DNA from: Rahnella bruchi
GTDB taxonomy: Bacteria; Pseudomonadota; Gammaproteobacteria; Enterobacterales; Enterobacteriaceae
Length of the DNA stretch: 64,000 nt
Assembly: GCF_003614975.1 (NCBI RefSeq)
Contig: NZ_QZWI01000001.1
Location: 1,070,685 to 1,134,684 of the forward strand
Reading direction: 5' to 3'
The translations under genes and the position numbers were made by a program. This document shows positions 36,927 to 47,939 of this stretch, in pieces; position 1 is the first letter of the stretch, and each line of letters begins with the position of its first letter. The notes under the pieces were generated by a model. It saw nothing but the letters and a program-made list of their open reading frames with translations. It did no database searches and was not told the DNA's origin.

Positions 36927-39155
36927 TCAGAAACGGAACGTGGCTGTTGCTACCACCTGACGATCTGAACCCCAGTAACAGGCGTAATCGCGGTAGCAAC
37001 TGGCGACATATTCGCGATCCAACAAGTTGTTGATGTTCACACCCACGGAAGAACCCGGCAGGCCGAAGCGGCCAAGATCGTATTTAACCGTAGCATCAAC
37101 CAGCGTGTATGAGGAGACATTGAAAGCTTCATTCGCTTTGTCTGCATTCACGCCGTTCGCCGTGTAGAAGCTGGAACTGGCACCGACATAACGCACACCG
37201 GAACCAATGGTCAGGCCGCTAAGTGCCGTTTCGTGGAAGGTGTAATCAGCCCACAGGGACGCCATGTTTGCCGGCACTTCAACAGGACGCTTGCCTTCGA
37301 AATTGGTGTCATGCGTGTATTTCGCATCAGTGTAGGTGTAAGACGCCGTAATGTTGATGTTGGCGTTAACTGCGGCTTTAGCTTCGAGTTCGACACCGCG
37401 TGAACGGATTTCACCAGACTGAACGCTGAAGTTGGCATCAGAAGGGTTGGCCGTCAGGTTTTTATCTTTCGTCAGCTGGTATACCGCTGCCGTCACGCTG
37501 ATCGGACGATCGTTCGGGATGTATTTGATCCCGGCTTCGTACTGTTTACCCATTGAAGGATCGAACGGTTTGCCTTCTTTGCTGGCACCTGCGGTCGGTT
37601 CAAAGGATTCGCTGTAGCTAAAGTACGGGGAAATACCGTTGTCAAACAGGTAGTTCAGACCACCACGCCAGGTGAACTGCTCGTCATTAATCTGCGATGC
37701 GCTGTTGGTGGTACGCGTAAAGGTTGAGCTTTTCGCAAAGTCGTAACGGCCACCAAGGGTCAGGATCCACTGATTCCATTCCGCCTGATCCTGCACGTAC
37801 AGACCCGTTTGTTCCTGCCGATTGAGGATCTTATACGGGAAGTACAGTGAAACGTTGCCGTTACCGTATTGCGGATTGGCCAGATTCAGATTGCTTGCGC
37901 TGCCGTAGTCCGCGTCAATGTCGTTACGCATACGCATGTAATCGACACCTGCCAGTACGGTGTGATCGACATCGCCGGTACCAAATTTGGCCTGAGCCTG
38001 CGTATCAACATCAAAGTTCGCCAGCTTCTCTTTGGACTGAACGTAGCTGCGGGTGATATTGCCGTTACCGAGATAACCGAAGCCGTAAACAGATTTATAT
38101 TCGGTATCGAGTTTGGTGTAACGCAGGTTCTGGCGCACCGTCCAGGTATCATCAAATTGATGCGCGAAGCTGTAACCGACCATTTTCTGGTTGCGGGACA
38201 TGCGGTTGCCCGCTTCACCCTCGTTGAAATCTGTCGGCAATTTATGCGCTTTACCGTTGGCGTCGTAATACGGCACCACGGTACCTTCACGAGGTAACCA
38301 GCCGTAGTAACCTGCGTCCGGATCGTTCTGGAAATTGCTCAGGAAGGTAAAGTCTGTTTTATCATCAGGACGCCATGAGAATGACGGCGCAATCGAATAG
38401 CGTTTCTCTTTCGCCATTTCCTGCTGCGCATCCTGACTGCGTGCCACGCCGGTCAGACGGTAGGAATACACGCCTGCATCGTCGATAGCATCGCTGAAAT
38501 CAAAACCGGTCTGATACAGATTGTCTGTACCCATTTTGAACTGTACTTCTTTCAGCGGTTCAGTGGTCGGGCGCTTGCTGACCATGCTGACCACGCCGCC
38601 GGGGTTGCTCTTACCGTACAGAACGGATGACGGCCCGCGCAGCACTTCAACGCGCTCAAGCATGTACGGATCCATCGACACTTCAGAATAGTTGTCGCCC
38701 TGAAGTTTGATGCCGTCCAGATACTGGTTGGTGTTAACAGAAGTGAAACCACGGATTGCCATGGCGTCGATAGTGTTAGAGCTGCCACGGCTGGCGAAGA
38801 CACCCGGAGTATAACCCAGAGCTTCTTTCACGGTCACAGGCTGCTTCATGTCCATTTCTTCGCGGGTAACCACAGAAACAGATTGTGGTGTCTTCACGAG
38901 TGGCGTGTCGGTTTTCGTACCGGTTGCGCTATGCTTTGCCGCGATAGTCGCCGCCGGGCCCCACGCAGATTCCTGTGGTGCATCACTTGCAGATGAAGCA
39001 GTTACATTAATCGTGTCTTCTGTCGCAGGCGCGGTAGTTGCGGCACCGGCATAAAATGCGGCAGAACCCAGTGCTGCGGTAATGGTTAAAGCTAACGTCC
39101 GACGCTTAAATGCGCCTTTTGGGACAGAAATTGAAAGCGAGCGTTGAGAAGCCAT
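36927..39155 (-). CDS. fhuA: TonB-dependent ferrichrome outer-membrane receptor FhuA
   Basis: A 742-residue receptor with signal peptide (RRTLALTITAALGSAAFYAGA), a TonB box (EDTINVTAS), a plug domain (TPQSVSVVTREEM, VKEALGYTPGVF, MAIRGF, LERVEVLRGPSSVLYG) and a 22-strand barrel ending in the outer-membrane signature ATFRF. Long stretches such as ESAWGPAATIAAKHSATGTK match E. coli FhuA. The barrel loop carrying two cysteines (SCYRDYACYW) is conserved. The start at 39155 (MASQRSLSI) is used since the open frame upstream overlaps the Fur box. It imports ferrichrome and is a common receptor for phages and colicins. Confidence 0.93.
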   Translation of the reverse strand: MASQRSLSISVPKGAFKRRTLALTITAALGSAAFYAGAATTAPATEDTINVTASSASDAPQESAWGPAATIAAKHSATGTKTDTPLVKTPQSVSVVTREEMDMKQPVTVKEALGYTPGVFASRGSSNTIDAMAIRGFTSVNTNQYLDGIKLQGDNYSEVSMDPYMLERVEVLRGPSSVLYGKSNPGGVVSMVSKRPTTEPLKEVQFKMGTDNLYQTGFDFSDAIDDAGVYSYRLTGVARSQDAQQEMAKEKRYSIAPSFSWRPDDKTDFTFLSNFQNDPDAGYYGWLPREGTVVPYYDANGKAHKLPTDFNEGEAGNRMSRNQKMVGYSFAHQFDDTWTVRQNLRYTKLDTEYKSVYGFGYLGNGNITRSYVQSKEKLANFDVDTQAQAKFGTGDVDHTVLAGVDYMRMRNDIDADYGSASNLNLANPQYGNGNVSLYFPYKILNRQEQTGLYVQDQAEWNQWILTLGGRYDFAKSSTFTRTTNSASQINDEQFTWRGGLNYLFDNGISPYFSYSESFEPTAGASKEGKPFDPSMGKQYEAGIKYIPNDRPISVTAAVYQLTKDKNLTANPSDANFSVQSGEIRSRGVELEAKAAVNANINITASYTYTDAKYTHDTNFEGKRPVEVPANMASLWADYTFHETALSGLTIGSGVRYVGASSSFYTANGVNADKANEAFNVSSYTLVDATVKYDLGRFGLPGSSVGVNINNLLDREYVASCYRDYACYWGSDRQVVATATFRF

Positions 39156-39189
39156 TGCATTATCTCTGGAGTGGTAATGGGAATGTAAA

Positions 39190-39204
39190 CGATAATTATT
39201 ATTA
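39190..39204 (-). promoter_or_regulatory. Fur box upstream of fhuA
   Basis: CGATAATTATTATTA matches the 7-1-7 Fur motif TGATAATNATTATCA at 12 of the 14 defined positions. It lies 35 bases before the fhuA start, where iron-loaded Fur would repress the whole fhuACDB operon. Confidence 0.78.
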
Positions 39205-39395
39205 TGACCGTCGCATATTATGCGCAATGCTTGCCCGTCTGCAACACTAATTAACACATAGATTGGCTGAATGAATAAAAAATACCCCTATGTTAAATAT
39301 GGGTAAAAACGCCTATAAATTAAACGGCGACGAATGTGACAGGCTTGCGGAGAATGTGAACCAGCACGGGTTAATTTGAGTTAAGAATAACAAAT

Positions 39396-39428
39396 AAAAA
39401 GGGCACGATTTTCATCGCGCCCTTTTTT
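39396..39428 (-). terminator. mrcB transcription terminator
   Basis: On the minus strand a 14-base stem (AAAAAGGGC-type arms with one G-T pair) around a 4-base loop is followed by TTTTTATTTG. It lies about 80 bases after the mrcB stop. Confidence 0.85.
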
Positions 39429-39506
39429 ACTGTCGATGCAATATCCTAAATCATTCAAGTCGGCTCAAGGCCGTCTTCACGAACCAGTTTGAAGGATGAC
39501 GGATAT

Positions 39507-42134
39507 TTAATTGCCTGAGCCGAACATATCCTTAATCCAGCCCGCAACGCCGTTGCTGTCTTTCTTCTCATTCTGAGATTGTGGCTGTTGCTGTTGCCCG
39601 GATTGCTGCTGCTGTTGTTGCTGCTGCTGAATCTGTTGCTGCTGTTGCTGAACTGCCGTCACAGAAGCCTGACACATCGCATCCGGTGAATCAGTCCAGA
39701 CAGGGATGGAACGCGTTGCGCCACCGCCGCCAAGCATCCCGCCGCTGTTGTTGCCGCAGACAAAGTTACCGCTGCCATCAATATTCATCGTACTGATGCC
39801 TTCCGGCATTTGCAGATCCAGCGGCTGTGGCGTGCCGTTCTCCAGATAGCGTCCGTACAGTACCAGCGCACCGGTTGAACCCCACAGTTTAGACGGGCCA
39901 TTGTTATCGCGGCCAACCCAGGTAATCGCCACCTGATTGCCGTCGATACCTGCAAACCAGCTGTCACGCAGCTCGTTCGATGTACCGGTTTTCGCTGCCA
40001 GATGCAGTTTCGGGAACTTGTTCGCCAGTGCGCGTGATGTCCCTTCCTGCACAACCTGTTGCATCGCATACAGCGTCAGATATGCCGCCTGTGAAGGGAT
40101 CACACGAACCGCCTGCGGGAAGCTCTGATAAAGCACCGTGCCGTCTTCCGCAATCACCGAACGTACCGCTGACAGTGGCGCTTTGTTACCGCCGCTGGCA
40201 ATAGTCTGATATTCCTGCGCCACTTCCATCGGCGTCAGTGCAATCGCACCGAGCAGCATCGACGGCGTCTGGTTCAGAGATTCTTTCGGGATCCCCAGGT
40301 TTATCAGCGTACTGGTGATGTTATCCAGCCCCACCGCCATACCCAGATTCACTGTCGGAACGTTCATAGAACGCGCCAGCGCATCCACCAGCAGAACCTG
40401 GCCACGGAACTGATGGTCATCGTTCTTAGGCGACCATGTCTGTCCGTTCGCCAGTTTCAGCGTCAGCGGCTGGTCGGCCAGAATGGTGTTCAGGCGGTAT
40501 TTATCCGGCTGTGAAAGCGCAGTCAGATAGGTAGCCGGTTTAGCCAGAGACCCCACCTGACGGCGTGCCTGCATCGCACGGTTAAAGCCTGCGAACTGCG
40601 TTTCCGCGCCGCCGACCATCGCCCGCACTTCGCCGGTATAACGGTCAACAATGACCATCGCGGTTTCGATGTCATTCAGGCCGCTTTTCTTGCGCAGTAA
40701 CGGAATGCCTTCTTCGACTGCTTTTTCCGCCGCATCCTGAGAAATCGGATCCAGCGTGGTGAAGATTTTCACCCCGGACATGTCCTGAACTTTATCGCCC
40801 AGTTTCGCCTGGAGCTCCTGACGCACCATCTGCATAAATGCAGGCTGAGGCGAAATCACACCGCCTTTCGGCTGCACGCCAAGCGGACGCGCGCTGAGCA
40901 TGTCATACAGTTCCTGATCGATAACTTTCTGATCAACCAGTAAACGCAGCACCAGATTACGACGCTGCAACGCCATTTGCGGGTTGCGCCACGGGTTATA
41001 CAGCGACGCGCCTTTCACCATGCCGACCAGCAATGCCTGCTGATCCAGACTCAGTTCATTTACCGGACGGCCAAAGTAATACAGGCTCGCCAGCGGGAAA
41101 CCGCGGATCTGATCTGAACCGCTCTGGCCGAGATACACTTCGTTCAGATAAAGCTCAAGAATGCGGTCTTTGCTGTAATCCGCGTCGAGCAGGATAGCCA
41201 TCACCGCTTCACGCGCTTTACGGCTCAGGGAGCGCTCGTTGGTCAGGAACAGGTTTTTCACCAGCTGCTGAGTCAGCGTTGAACCGCCCTGCACCGCATG
41301 ACCGGCAGTCAGGTTAGCCAGCACCGCACGACCAATGGAATAGAAGTTGATACCGTCGTGCTCATAGAAATGGCGGTCTTCTGTCGCCAGCAAGGTATCG
41401 ACCAGCAAATCCGGGAAACCGGCACGCGGCACGAACAGACGCTGTTCACCGTTGGCGTTAGACGCCTGCAACATCGTGATCAGACGCGGATCGAGGCGGA
41501 ACAGCCCGAAGTCATGCTGATTATCCAGATTCTTAATTTCTGTCAGGCTGCTGCCGTCAAACATCAGACGGGCGTTCACCTGCCCTTCTTTACCTTCCGG
41601 GAAATCAAACGGACGGCGCAGCAAATCGATGTAATTCGCATGCACCGTAAACTCGCCCGGACGGGTGATACGTGTCACTTCACGATATTGCGTGCCTTCC
41701 AGCAATCCGACCATTTCAGCTTTGCTAAACTGCATGTCCGGCTCAAGATTCACCTGACGACCATACACCGCCGCAGGCAACTGCCAGACTTTACCGCCGT
41801 CAATGCGGTCATGGATTTGCCTGTTAAGGTAAAACGCATAAATTCCGAGCAGAATAAGAAAAACGATGAACAGTTTGACTAACAGCCAGAAAATACGGCG
41901 CTTCAGGCTCTTTTTCCCGCCTTTTTTGGCTTTACGCGGCGGTGCTTTACGGCTCATGCGAGATCCCTGTTCTTCTTCGTACTCATCGTCATCCTCATAC
42001 TCGTCATCGATTTCTTCTTCGTAATCATCGTAGTCGTCGTCCCGGCGGCTACGGCGAACGGGACGAGCCCGCGCAGGCTTACGCCCGGCAGGTTTACCTT
42101 TACGGCCAATCGGCTCGCGATCATCGCCAGACAT
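39507..42134 (-). CDS. mrcB: Bifunctional penicillin-binding protein 1b
   Basis: This 875-residue inner-membrane enzyme builds peptidoglycan. In order: a cytoplasmic tail with an acidic block (residues 32-55, [19 protein letters not shown]), a basic stretch and one membrane helix (about 78-100), the UB2H-like domain, a glycosyltransferase domain ([27 protein letters not shown]) and a transpeptidase domain with GSLAKPATY (SxxK), SMNVPT (SxN) and AAKTGTSNE (KTG). The C-terminus has a glutamine tract (829-850) followed by [11 protein letters not shown], an end also present in E. coli PBP1b but with a shorter and less pure Q region. The gene order hrpB-mrcB-fhuA is conserved. Confidence 0.95.
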   Translation of the reverse strand: MSGDDREPIGRKGKPAGRKPARARPVRRSRRDDDYDDYEEEIDDEYEDDDEYEEEQGSRMSRKAPPRKAKKGGKKSLKRRIFWLLVKLFIVFLILLGIYAFYLNRQIHDRIDGGKVWQLPAAVYGRQVNLEPDMQFSKAEMVGLLEGTQYREVTRITRPGEFTVHANYIDLLRRPFDFPEGKEGQVNARLMFDGSSLTEIKNLDNQHDFGLFRLDPRLITMLQASNANGEQRLFVPRAGFPDLLVDTLLATEDRHFYEHDGINFYSIGRAVLANLTAGHAVQGGSTLTQQLVKNLFLTNERSLSRKAREAVMAILLDADYSKDRILELYLNEVYLGQSGSDQIRGFPLASLYYFGRPVNELSLDQQALLVGMVKGASLYNPWRNPQMALQRRNLVLRLLVDQKVIDQELYDMLSARPLGVQPKGGVISPQPAFMQMVRQELQAKLGDKVQDMSGVKIFTTLDPISQDAAEKAVEEGIPLLRKKSGLNDIETAMVIVDRYTGEVRAMVGGAETQFAGFNRAMQARRQVGSLAKPATYLTALSQPDKYRLNTILADQPLTLKLANGQTWSPKNDDHQFRGQVLLVDALARSMNVPTVNLGMAVGLDNITSTLINLGIPKESLNQTPSMLLGAIALTPMEVAQEYQTIASGGNKAPLSAVRSVIAEDGTVLYQSFPQAVRVIPSQAAYLTLYAMQQVVQEGTSRALANKFPKLHLAAKTGTSNELRDSWFAGIDGNQVAITWVGRDNNGPSKLWGSTGALVLYGRYLENGTPQPLDLQMPEGISTMNIDGSGNFVCGNNSGGMLGGGGATRSIPVWTDSPDAMCQASVTAVQQQQQQIQQQQQQQQQSGQQQQPQSQNEKKDSNGVAGWIKDMFGSGN
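39585..39650. repeat. CAG/CAA triplet tract encoding poly-Gln in PBP1b
   Basis: On the coding strand about 22 codons are almost all CAG or CAA, giving [18 protein letters not shown] and QQQQ. A nearly pure CAG run of this length is prone to slippage and may vary in copy number between strains. Confidence 0.8.
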
Positions 42135-42359
42135 CAGTCAATCTCCCAACGTGCTGCTGTGTTCGTCATAATGATTCTGCTTAGCTGAGTCATTTTCATT
42201 TTTGATTTCAAAAAACACTGTATTTCAAAAAGATACCGTCAATGGCCTGAAGTACAGGCCGCAAGGCGCTTACTCTGTGCCTCGCTTAAGTTTTCGCCCA
42301 CAGGAAATGTCTGAAAAATCGGCCCTTTCATGCACAATTTTTAAAGGCTCAGACAGGCA

Positions 42360-44813
42360 TCACGGCGCGTGTTTTTTCGTCCGTCGCGTAGGCAGCGCCT
42401 CTGCCGGATTGTCCGGCCACGGATGTTTGGGGTATCGCCCTTTCATTTCTTTCTGCACTTCGCGGTACGATCCCTGCCAGAAAGCCGCCAGATCGGCGGT
42501 TATCTGCAACGGACGCTGTGCCGGTGAAAGTAATTCCAGCACCACGCCAACGCGGCCTTCCGCCAGTTGCGGGCTGCGCTGCTCGCCAAACATCTCCTGC
42601 ATCCGCACCGAAAGTGCCGGTGGCTGGTCTGCATGATAACGGATTGGCAGACGACTGCCAGTCGGCACGGTGTAATGTGTCGGTAAGGCACTGTCAAGGC
42701 GCTGACGTTGTTGCCAGTCCAGCAGCCTTAATAAGGCGTCATGCAAATCAACCTGTTGCAGTGATTTTAACGAGCGGACACCCTGTAAAGAGGGTTGCAA
42801 CCAGCGCTCCAGACCGTCGAGTAATGCCTGGTCATCCACCGCAGGCCAGTCGGCTTCCGGCAGCCATTTAGCCGCACAGAGAAGCCGCGTGCGCAGTTGT
42901 TCTGCCGCCACCGACCAGTTCAGCGCCTGCAAACCCTGCATGCGGATCCAGTCGATCAGCGCCTGTTGCAGCTCTTCATCGTCTGGCTTAGCCAGCGGAT
43001 TGGCTTTGAGCACCAGCCGGCCAATCTGCCAGCGTCGCCACGCGCGCAGCGTGCCTTTTTCTTCATCCCACTCCACGGCGGTTTGTTCTTTTACTACGTC
43101 GGGCAGACGCGCAGGCAGTTGCGTAATGTCCAGCGAGACAGCCAGCAAAATGCGGGCGTCCGGGCTGTTGTTGCCCTGCAATAACTGCGGTGCGACCAGC
43201 CATGGCGCACGGGTTAAACCATCGTCCTGCGGCAAAGACGCGCCAAGCCCGTTCGCCAGCAGATAGCGGCCATCTTCGCCACGACGCTGCGCAATACGGT
43301 CGCTGAAGGCGCGGGCCAGCAGCCACGGTGCAAGGGAAGCATCCGGCTCACCGTTTTTCGCCCCTGCCCGCTGCGCCAGCTGTTTTGCCCGCCGCTGCCA
43401 GTTGCCCTGCGGGCGGCTGAACCAGTAATCGATATCGGGCAATCCGCCGCGAGGTGGCTCTTCAAGCATCGCGGCCAGCAATGTCGCCGTCGCCAGCGCA
43501 TCCGGACTTTGTGCAGCAGCAGTAATCAGCATCGCCGCCAGCCGGGGCTCGCAGCCCAGCCGGGCCATACGCTGCCCGGCGGCGGTGAGTTTGCCCAGCG
43601 CATCGGTGGCACCGAGCTGTTGTAACAGGTGTTTAGCGGCAGATAATGCGGCAGCAGGCGGCGTATCCAGCCACTGAAGTTGCGACGGGTCCTGACAACC
43701 CCACTGCAACAGTTCCAGCCAGAAACTGCTCAGATCGCTTTGCAGAATTTCCGCTTCTGCCTGCGCACTGGCGCGTTCGGCCTGCTCTTTGCTGAACAGA
43801 TGCCAGCATAAACCCGGCTCCAGACGTCCCGCACGCCCTGCGCGCTGGGTCATCGAGGCCTGACTGATGCGCTGCGTTATCAGCCGCGTCAGACCACTGC
43901 GCGGATCAAACTGCGCGCTGCGCTCCAGACCGCTGTCCACCACCAGACGGATCCCTTCGATGGTCAGACTGGTCTCGGCAATATTGGTCGCCAGCACGAC
44001 TTTGCGGCGTCCGGCGGGCGAAGGCTGTATGGCTTTTTGCTGTTGTTCAAGCGATAACGCGCCGTATAGCGGGCAGAGATCGACATCGGCCGCTACCCTG
44101 CCGGTCAGCAGATTTTGCACACGGGTAATTTCAGAAACGCCCGGCAAAAACAGCAGTAACGAGCCGTGATTTTCGCTCATCAGACGGCTGACAACACGTG
44201 CCACGCCTTCATCCAGCCTTTCGTGGGTGGCGAGGGAAAGATACTGCCTGTCGACAGGGAAACTGCGGCCTGCGGATTCAATGACCGGCGCATCCGGCAA
44301 TAAAGTGGACAGACGCAGATTGTCGAGTGTGGCCGACATAATCAGGATTTTTAAGTCATCGCGCAGCGCATTCTGCACATCAAGCAACAGCGCCAGCGCG
44401 AGATCGGCCTGCAAACTACGTTCATGGAATTCATCAAGAATGACCATCGACACACCGGTCAGTTCAGGATCAGCCTGCACCATGCGGGTCAGAATGCCTT
44501 CGGTAACCACTTCGAGACGGGTCGCTGCGCTTGTTTTACTTTCGGCGCGCATGCGGTAACCCACGGTCTGCCCCGGCGTCTCACCCAGCTGTTGCGCCAG
44601 ACGGAAAGCCACATTTTTTGCGGCCAGACGACGCGGTTCCAGCAGCAGAATTTTGCCCGGGAAATTAGCCTGTTTGAGCAGCTGCAACGGCAGCCAGGTC
44701 GATTTACCCGCACCGGTCGGGGCGAGCAAAAGCACCTGCGGAGCCTGTTGCAGTGCGGCTAAAAGCGGTTCAAGTACGGCGCTGACCGGCAAAGAAGGCA
44801 ATGAATTCACCAT
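42360..44813 (-). CDS. hrpB: ATP-dependent helicase HrpB (DEAH box)
   Basis: The 817-residue DEAH-box helicase has Walker A PTGAGKST, the DEFH box (VILDEFHERSLQ), SATLDN (motif III), and motif VI QRAGRAGRLEPG, followed by the HA2/OB region and the HrpB-specific C-terminal domain (YRADQPP-type IRYHADQPPALSVRMQEMFG, GSYREVQKEMKGRYPKHPW). The cellular task of bacterial HrpB is not settled; a role in mRNA processing is suggested by family. Length fits E. coli. It is divergent from thpR and lies upstream of mrcB in the same direction, with a 225-base gap carrying mrcB signals. Confidence 0.94.
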   Translation of the reverse strand: MVNSLPSLPVSAVLEPLLAALQQAPQVLLLAPTGAGKSTWLPLQLLKQANFPGKILLLEPRRLAAKNVAFRLAQQLGETPGQTVGYRMRAESKTSAATRLEVVTEGILTRMVQADPELTGVSMVILDEFHERSLQADLALALLLDVQNALRDDLKILIMSATLDNLRLSTLLPDAPVIESAGRSFPVDRQYLSLATHERLDEGVARVVSRLMSENHGSLLLFLPGVSEITRVQNLLTGRVAADVDLCPLYGALSLEQQQKAIQPSPAGRRKVVLATNIAETSLTIEGIRLVVDSGLERSAQFDPRSGLTRLITQRISQASMTQRAGRAGRLEPGLCWHLFSKEQAERASAQAEAEILQSDLSSFWLELLQWGCQDPSQLQWLDTPPAAALSAAKHLLQQLGATDALGKLTAAGQRMARLGCEPRLAAMLITAAAQSPDALATATLLAAMLEEPPRGGLPDIDYWFSRPQGNWQRRAKQLAQRAGAKNGEPDASLAPWLLARAFSDRIAQRRGEDGRYLLANGLGASLPQDDGLTRAPWLVAPQLLQGNNSPDARILLAVSLDITQLPARLPDVVKEQTAVEWDEEKGTLRAWRRWQIGRLVLKANPLAKPDDEELQQALIDWIRMQGLQALNWSVAAEQLRTRLLCAAKWLPEADWPAVDDQALLDGLERWLQPSLQGVRSLKSLQQVDLHDALLRLLDWQQRQRLDSALPTHYTVPTGSRLPIRYHADQPPALSVRMQEMFGEQRSPQLAEGRVGVVLELLSPAQRPLQITADLAAFWQGSYREVQKEMKGRYPKHPWPDNPAEALPTRRTKKHAP

Positions 44814-44897
44814 GAGAGTTAACTTTAAACGGCGGGCATTGTAGCATTTAGCCCCACATCCGGCATGTTGCCGTGATTTGTCTGCTCAGGAATCACT

Positions 44898-45440
44898 ATG
44901 TCTGCCGAACGCCGCCTGTTTTTCGCCTTAACCCTGCCTGCAAAATTGCAGAAGCAGGTGATTAAGTGGCGTGCGGACAATTTTCTGGCCGAAACAGGCC
45001 GTCCCGTTGCTGCGGCAAATCTGCATATCACTTTGGCGTTTCTCGGGGAAATCAGCGAGCTCAAGGCAGAGGCGCTAACCCTTGTGGCCGGGCGTATTCA
45101 GGCCAAAAAGTTCAGCCTGACACTGGATGATATCGGTCACTGGCCGGGCTCGGGTGTGGTGTGGATTGGCACAAAGCGCGCACCGAATGCGCTGTTGCAA
45201 CTGGCTTCAGTATTGCGCTCCCACGCCGCACGCAATGGCTGCCATCAGAGCACGCTGCCATTTCATCCGCACGTTTCACTCTACCGCAGCGCCACGCGCC
45301 CTGTGGCGATCCCGCCCGCCACCCCGGAATGGATGCTGGAAGCCACAGAATTCAGTTTGTACGAATCCTTGTATGAAAAAGGGCGCACCCGTTATCGCTG
45401 TCTGCAAACCTGGCCACTGGCTGACGCACCGGCAACTTAA
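44898..45440 (+). CDS. thpR: RNA 2',3'-cyclic phosphodiesterase (LigT family)
   Basis: This 180-residue protein has the two HxTx/HxSx tetrapeptides of the 2H phosphoesterase family: HITL (His43) and HVSL (His125). The enzyme opens 2',3'-cyclic phosphates on RNA and can join tRNA halves through a 2',5' linkage in vitro, hence the former name LigT. Start MSAERRLFFALTLP matches E. coli. It stands divergent from hrpB and just before sfsA (42 bases), with which it may be co-transcribed. Confidence 0.93.
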   Translation: MSAERRLFFALTLPAKLQKQVIKWRADNFLAETGRPVAAANLHITLAFLGEISELKAEALTLVAGRIQAKKFSLTLDDIGHWPGSGVVWIGTKRAPNALLQLASVLRSHAARNGCHQSTLPFHPHVSLYRSATRPVAIPPATPEWMLEATEFSLYESLYEKGRTRYRCLQTWPLADAPAT

Positions 45441-45482
45441 CTTTACTGCTCACATAAAACTCTACATCACACGGAAACTGTC

Positions 45483-46202
45483 ATGCACTTCGAGCCTGCG
45501 CTTCAACCCGCCACTTTGATCAAACGTTACAAACGTTTTCTCGCGGACGTGATTACGCCGCAAGGCACGGAACTGACTCTGCATTGTGCCAATACCGGCG
45601 CAATGACAGGCTGCGCCACGCCGGGCGATACCGTCTGGTATTCCACGTCGGACAATCTCAAGCGCAAGTACGCCAACAGCTGGGAACTGACCGAAACGCG
45701 GCAAAACCACTGGATTTGCGTCAATACGTTGCGAGCCAATCAGCTGGTACGCGAAGCCATTACACAACAGCGAATACCGGAATTATCCGGTTACAGTAAA
45801 CTCACTTCAGAAGTAAAATACGGCACCGAAAATAGCCGTATAGACTTGATGTTACAGGCAGAAAATCAACCTGACTGCTATATTGAAGTGAAATCTGTCA
45901 CGCTGTTGCAAGAAGGACAGGGATACTTCCCTGATGCAGTTACACTGCGCGGGCAAAAACATTTGCGCGAGTTACAGTGGATGGCAGAACAGGGGCAGCG
46001 AGCCGTACTTTTCTTCGCTGTTTTACATTCAGGCATTGAAAGCGTGTCCGCTGCACACCATATTGATCCCCGTTACACCCAATTGCTAACGCAGGTTCAG
46101 AAAAACGGTGTAGAAGTGATGTGCTACGGTGCCGCACTTTCTGCTGAGGGTATCCGCCTCACAGAACGATTACCGCTGGTTACGAAATCACTAAACGGAT
46201 AA
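45483..46202 (+). CDS. sfsA: Sugar fermentation stimulation protein SfsA
   Basis: A 239-residue protein matching E. coli SfsA (234). Landmarks: [19 protein letters not shown] near the N-terminus, where an OB-like domain is expected, and a PD-(D/E)XK-nuclease-like segment [24 protein letters not shown] (Asp, then ExK), then [19 protein letters not shown]. The name comes from stimulation of maltose genes when over-produced in E. coli; a nucleic acid-binding or nuclease role is inferred from the fold. It sits between thpR and dksA as usual. Confidence 0.93.
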   Translation: MHFEPALQPATLIKRYKRFLADVITPQGTELTLHCANTGAMTGCATPGDTVWYSTSDNLKRKYANSWELTETRQNHWICVNTLRANQLVREAITQQRIPELSGYSKLTSEVKYGTENSRIDLMLQAENQPDCYIEVKSVTLLQEGQGYFPDAVTLRGQKHLRELQWMAEQGQRAVLFFAVLHSGIESVSAAHHIDPRYTQLLTQVQKNGVEVMCYGAALSAEGIRLTERLPLVTKSLNG

Positions 46203-46446
46203 ACCCAGTTCGGATAACCCTGTTATTAGCCCTCGGCGGCATAAAAAACAGGTCGCGAATACGCTTTTCCTCACAGCCTTGTCAAGCACCTGCGAGGAAT
46301 AATTGCCAACTTCGTTGCCTTCTGTTATTTATAGCGGCCTGATTTTTCCCCCGTTGGGGATCGAAATGTTCGAAGCCGGCACGTTGCAGTTTTGCTGTGA
46401 CGCAAAAAGCGGATGAACATAGTGCGTGTTATGTAGGAGAAGCATC

Positions 46447-46902
46447 ATGCAAGAAGGCCAAACCCGTAAGACGTCGTCCTTGAGCATTCTCGCTATCGCT
46501 GGGGTGCAGCCGTATCAAGAGAAGCCGGGCGAAGAGTACATGAACGACGCTCAGCTGGCTCACTTCAAAAAGATTCTTGAAGCATGGCGCAATCAGCTCA
46601 GGGATGAAGTAGATCGTACCGTGACACACATGCAAGATGAAGCTGCAAACTTCCCTGATCCGGTAGACCGTGCCGCTCAGGAAGAAGAGTTCAGCCTCGA
46701 ACTGCGTAACCGTGACCGTGAACGTAAGCTGATCAAAAAGATTGAAAAAACACTGAAAAAAGTGGAAGACGAGGATTTCGGATACTGCGATTCCTGTGGC
46801 GTTGAGATTGGCATCCGCCGTCTTGAAGCACGTCCTACCGCTGATTTGTGTATCGACTGTAAGACTCTGGCAGAAATCCGCGAAAAGCAGATGGCTGGCT
46901 AA
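46447..46902 (+). CDS. dksA: RNA polymerase-binding transcription factor DksA
   Basis: The 151-residue protein is nearly identical to E. coli DksA: the coiled coil runs from about residue 35 to 108 with the tip [12 protein letters not shown] (Asp-x-x-x-Ala at the secondary channel), and the zinc finger [20 protein letters not shown] then LCIDC keeps its four cysteines. With ppGpp it retunes RNA polymerase at rRNA and amino-acid promoters. The start at 46447 matches E. coli and has AGGAG upstream. A 244-base leader region without other genes precedes it, in which the promoters should lie; no single promoter was assigned. Confidence 0.97.
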   Translation: MQEGQTRKTSSLSILAIAGVQPYQEKPGEEYMNDAQLAHFKKILEAWRNQLRDEVDRTVTHMQDEAANFPDPVDRAAQEEEFSLELRNRDRERKLIKKIEKTLKKVEDEDFGYCDSCGVEIGIRRLEARPTADLCIDCKTLAEIREKQMAG

Positions 46903-46964
46903 GTTTCGGGTCCCACGCGGTGCGTCATGCACCGCGTTCCCTTTAAGCGCAGTACCCCATTTTT

Positions 46965-47849
46965 ATGCCGCAAGAACAACACTACACAGGCCGTTTCGCC
47001 CCCTCACCTTCCGGTGACCTTCATTTTGGTTCGCTGATTGCCGCGCTTGGCAGCTATTTGCATGCCCGTTCGCAAAACGGACAATGGTTAGTCCGCATCG
47101 ACGATATCGACCCGCCGCGTGAAATCCCCGGTTCCGCTGATCGCATTTTAGCCACGCTCGAGCGTTACGGGCTGGAATGGGATGATGAGGTGGTCTGGCA
47201 GTCGAAACGTCACGAAGCCTATCGCGCCGCGCTGGACTGGTTGTATCAGCAACAAAAAAGTTATTACTGCACCTGTACCCGCCAGCGGATTTCGCAAACT
47301 GGCGGCACCTATGACGGCCACTGCCGTGATTTAAATTTAGGTGCAGAAAACGCCGCTATCCGCCTGCGCCAGACATTACCGGTGTACGGTTTTGATGACG
47401 ATTTTCAGGGGCATTTGCAGGCCAGCGCGAAACTGGCCGAAGAGGATTTTATTATCCGCCGCCGTGATGGCCTGTTTGCCTATAATCTGGCGGTGGTGGT
47501 GGATGACCATTTTCAGGGAGTAAATCACATCGTGCGTGGCGCGGATCTGATTGAACCGACCGTGCGGCAGATTTCCCTTTACCGGCATTTGGGTTACGCG
47601 CAGCCCGGATATCTGCATTTACCGCTGGCGCTCAATGAAAATGGCGATAAGCTTTCCAAGCAAAATCACGCGCCCGCGCTGCCGGAAGGCGATCCCCGTC
47701 CGGTTATCATTAGCGCACTAAAATTTTTAGGCCAAAGGCTGCCGGAAAACTGGCAGGATTACACTTTGCCTTTATTATTACGCTGGGCGACAACACATTG
47801 GACGACGGCTGATATCCCGCATCAGGGCGCTAATGCTGCGCAGATGTGA
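46965..47849 (+). CDS. gluQ: Glutamyl-Q tRNA(Asp) synthetase
   Basis: The 294-residue enzyme is a truncated glutamyl-tRNA synthetase that attaches glutamate to the queuosine base in the anticodon loop of tRNA(Asp). It has the HIGH-like [20 protein letters not shown], zinc-binding cysteines in [10 protein letters not shown]...[18 protein letters not shown] and the KMSKS-like [11 protein letters not shown]. The anticodon-binding domain is absent, as typical. It follows dksA by 62 bases and in enterobacteria is partly read from the dksA promoter. Also seen under the name yadB. Confidence 0.95.
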   Translation: MPQEQHYTGRFAPSPSGDLHFGSLIAALGSYLHARSQNGQWLVRIDDIDPPREIPGSADRILATLERYGLEWDDEVVWQSKRHEAYRAALDWLYQQQKSYYCTCTRQRISQTGGTYDGHCRDLNLGAENAAIRLRQTLPVYGFDDDFQGHLQASAKLAEEDFIIRRRDGLFAYNLAVVVDDHFQGVNHIVRGADLIEPTVRQISLYRHLGYAQPGYLHLPLALNENGDKLSKQNHAPALPEGDPRPVIISALKFLGQRLPENWQDYTLPLLLRWATTHWTTADIPHQGANAAQM

Positions 47850-47864
47850 CATCGGCATTCTCAA

Positions 47865-47900
47865 AGCGGCTACTGTGAGCTATGATTAGCCGCTGTTTTT
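47865..47900 (+). terminator. Possible terminator or attenuator between gluQ and pcnB
   Basis: AGCGGCT and AGCCGCT form a 7-base-pair stem with a 16-base loop, followed by GTTTTT. The stem is short, so read-through into pcnB is likely. Confidence 0.5.
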
Positions 47901-47939
47901 GCGTCACGCCAATTTTTTCAGTCACTATCGAGGTGTACC

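Larger units (their letters stand above)
39156..39506. other. Control region of the fhu operon and end of mrcB
   Basis: These 351 bases contain no gene. From the fhuA side they hold a Fur box (39190-39204), an AT-rich promoter zone, a weak hairpin (TACCCCTA/TATGGGTA at 39283-39305) and the mrcB terminator (39396-39428). Confidence 0.6.
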
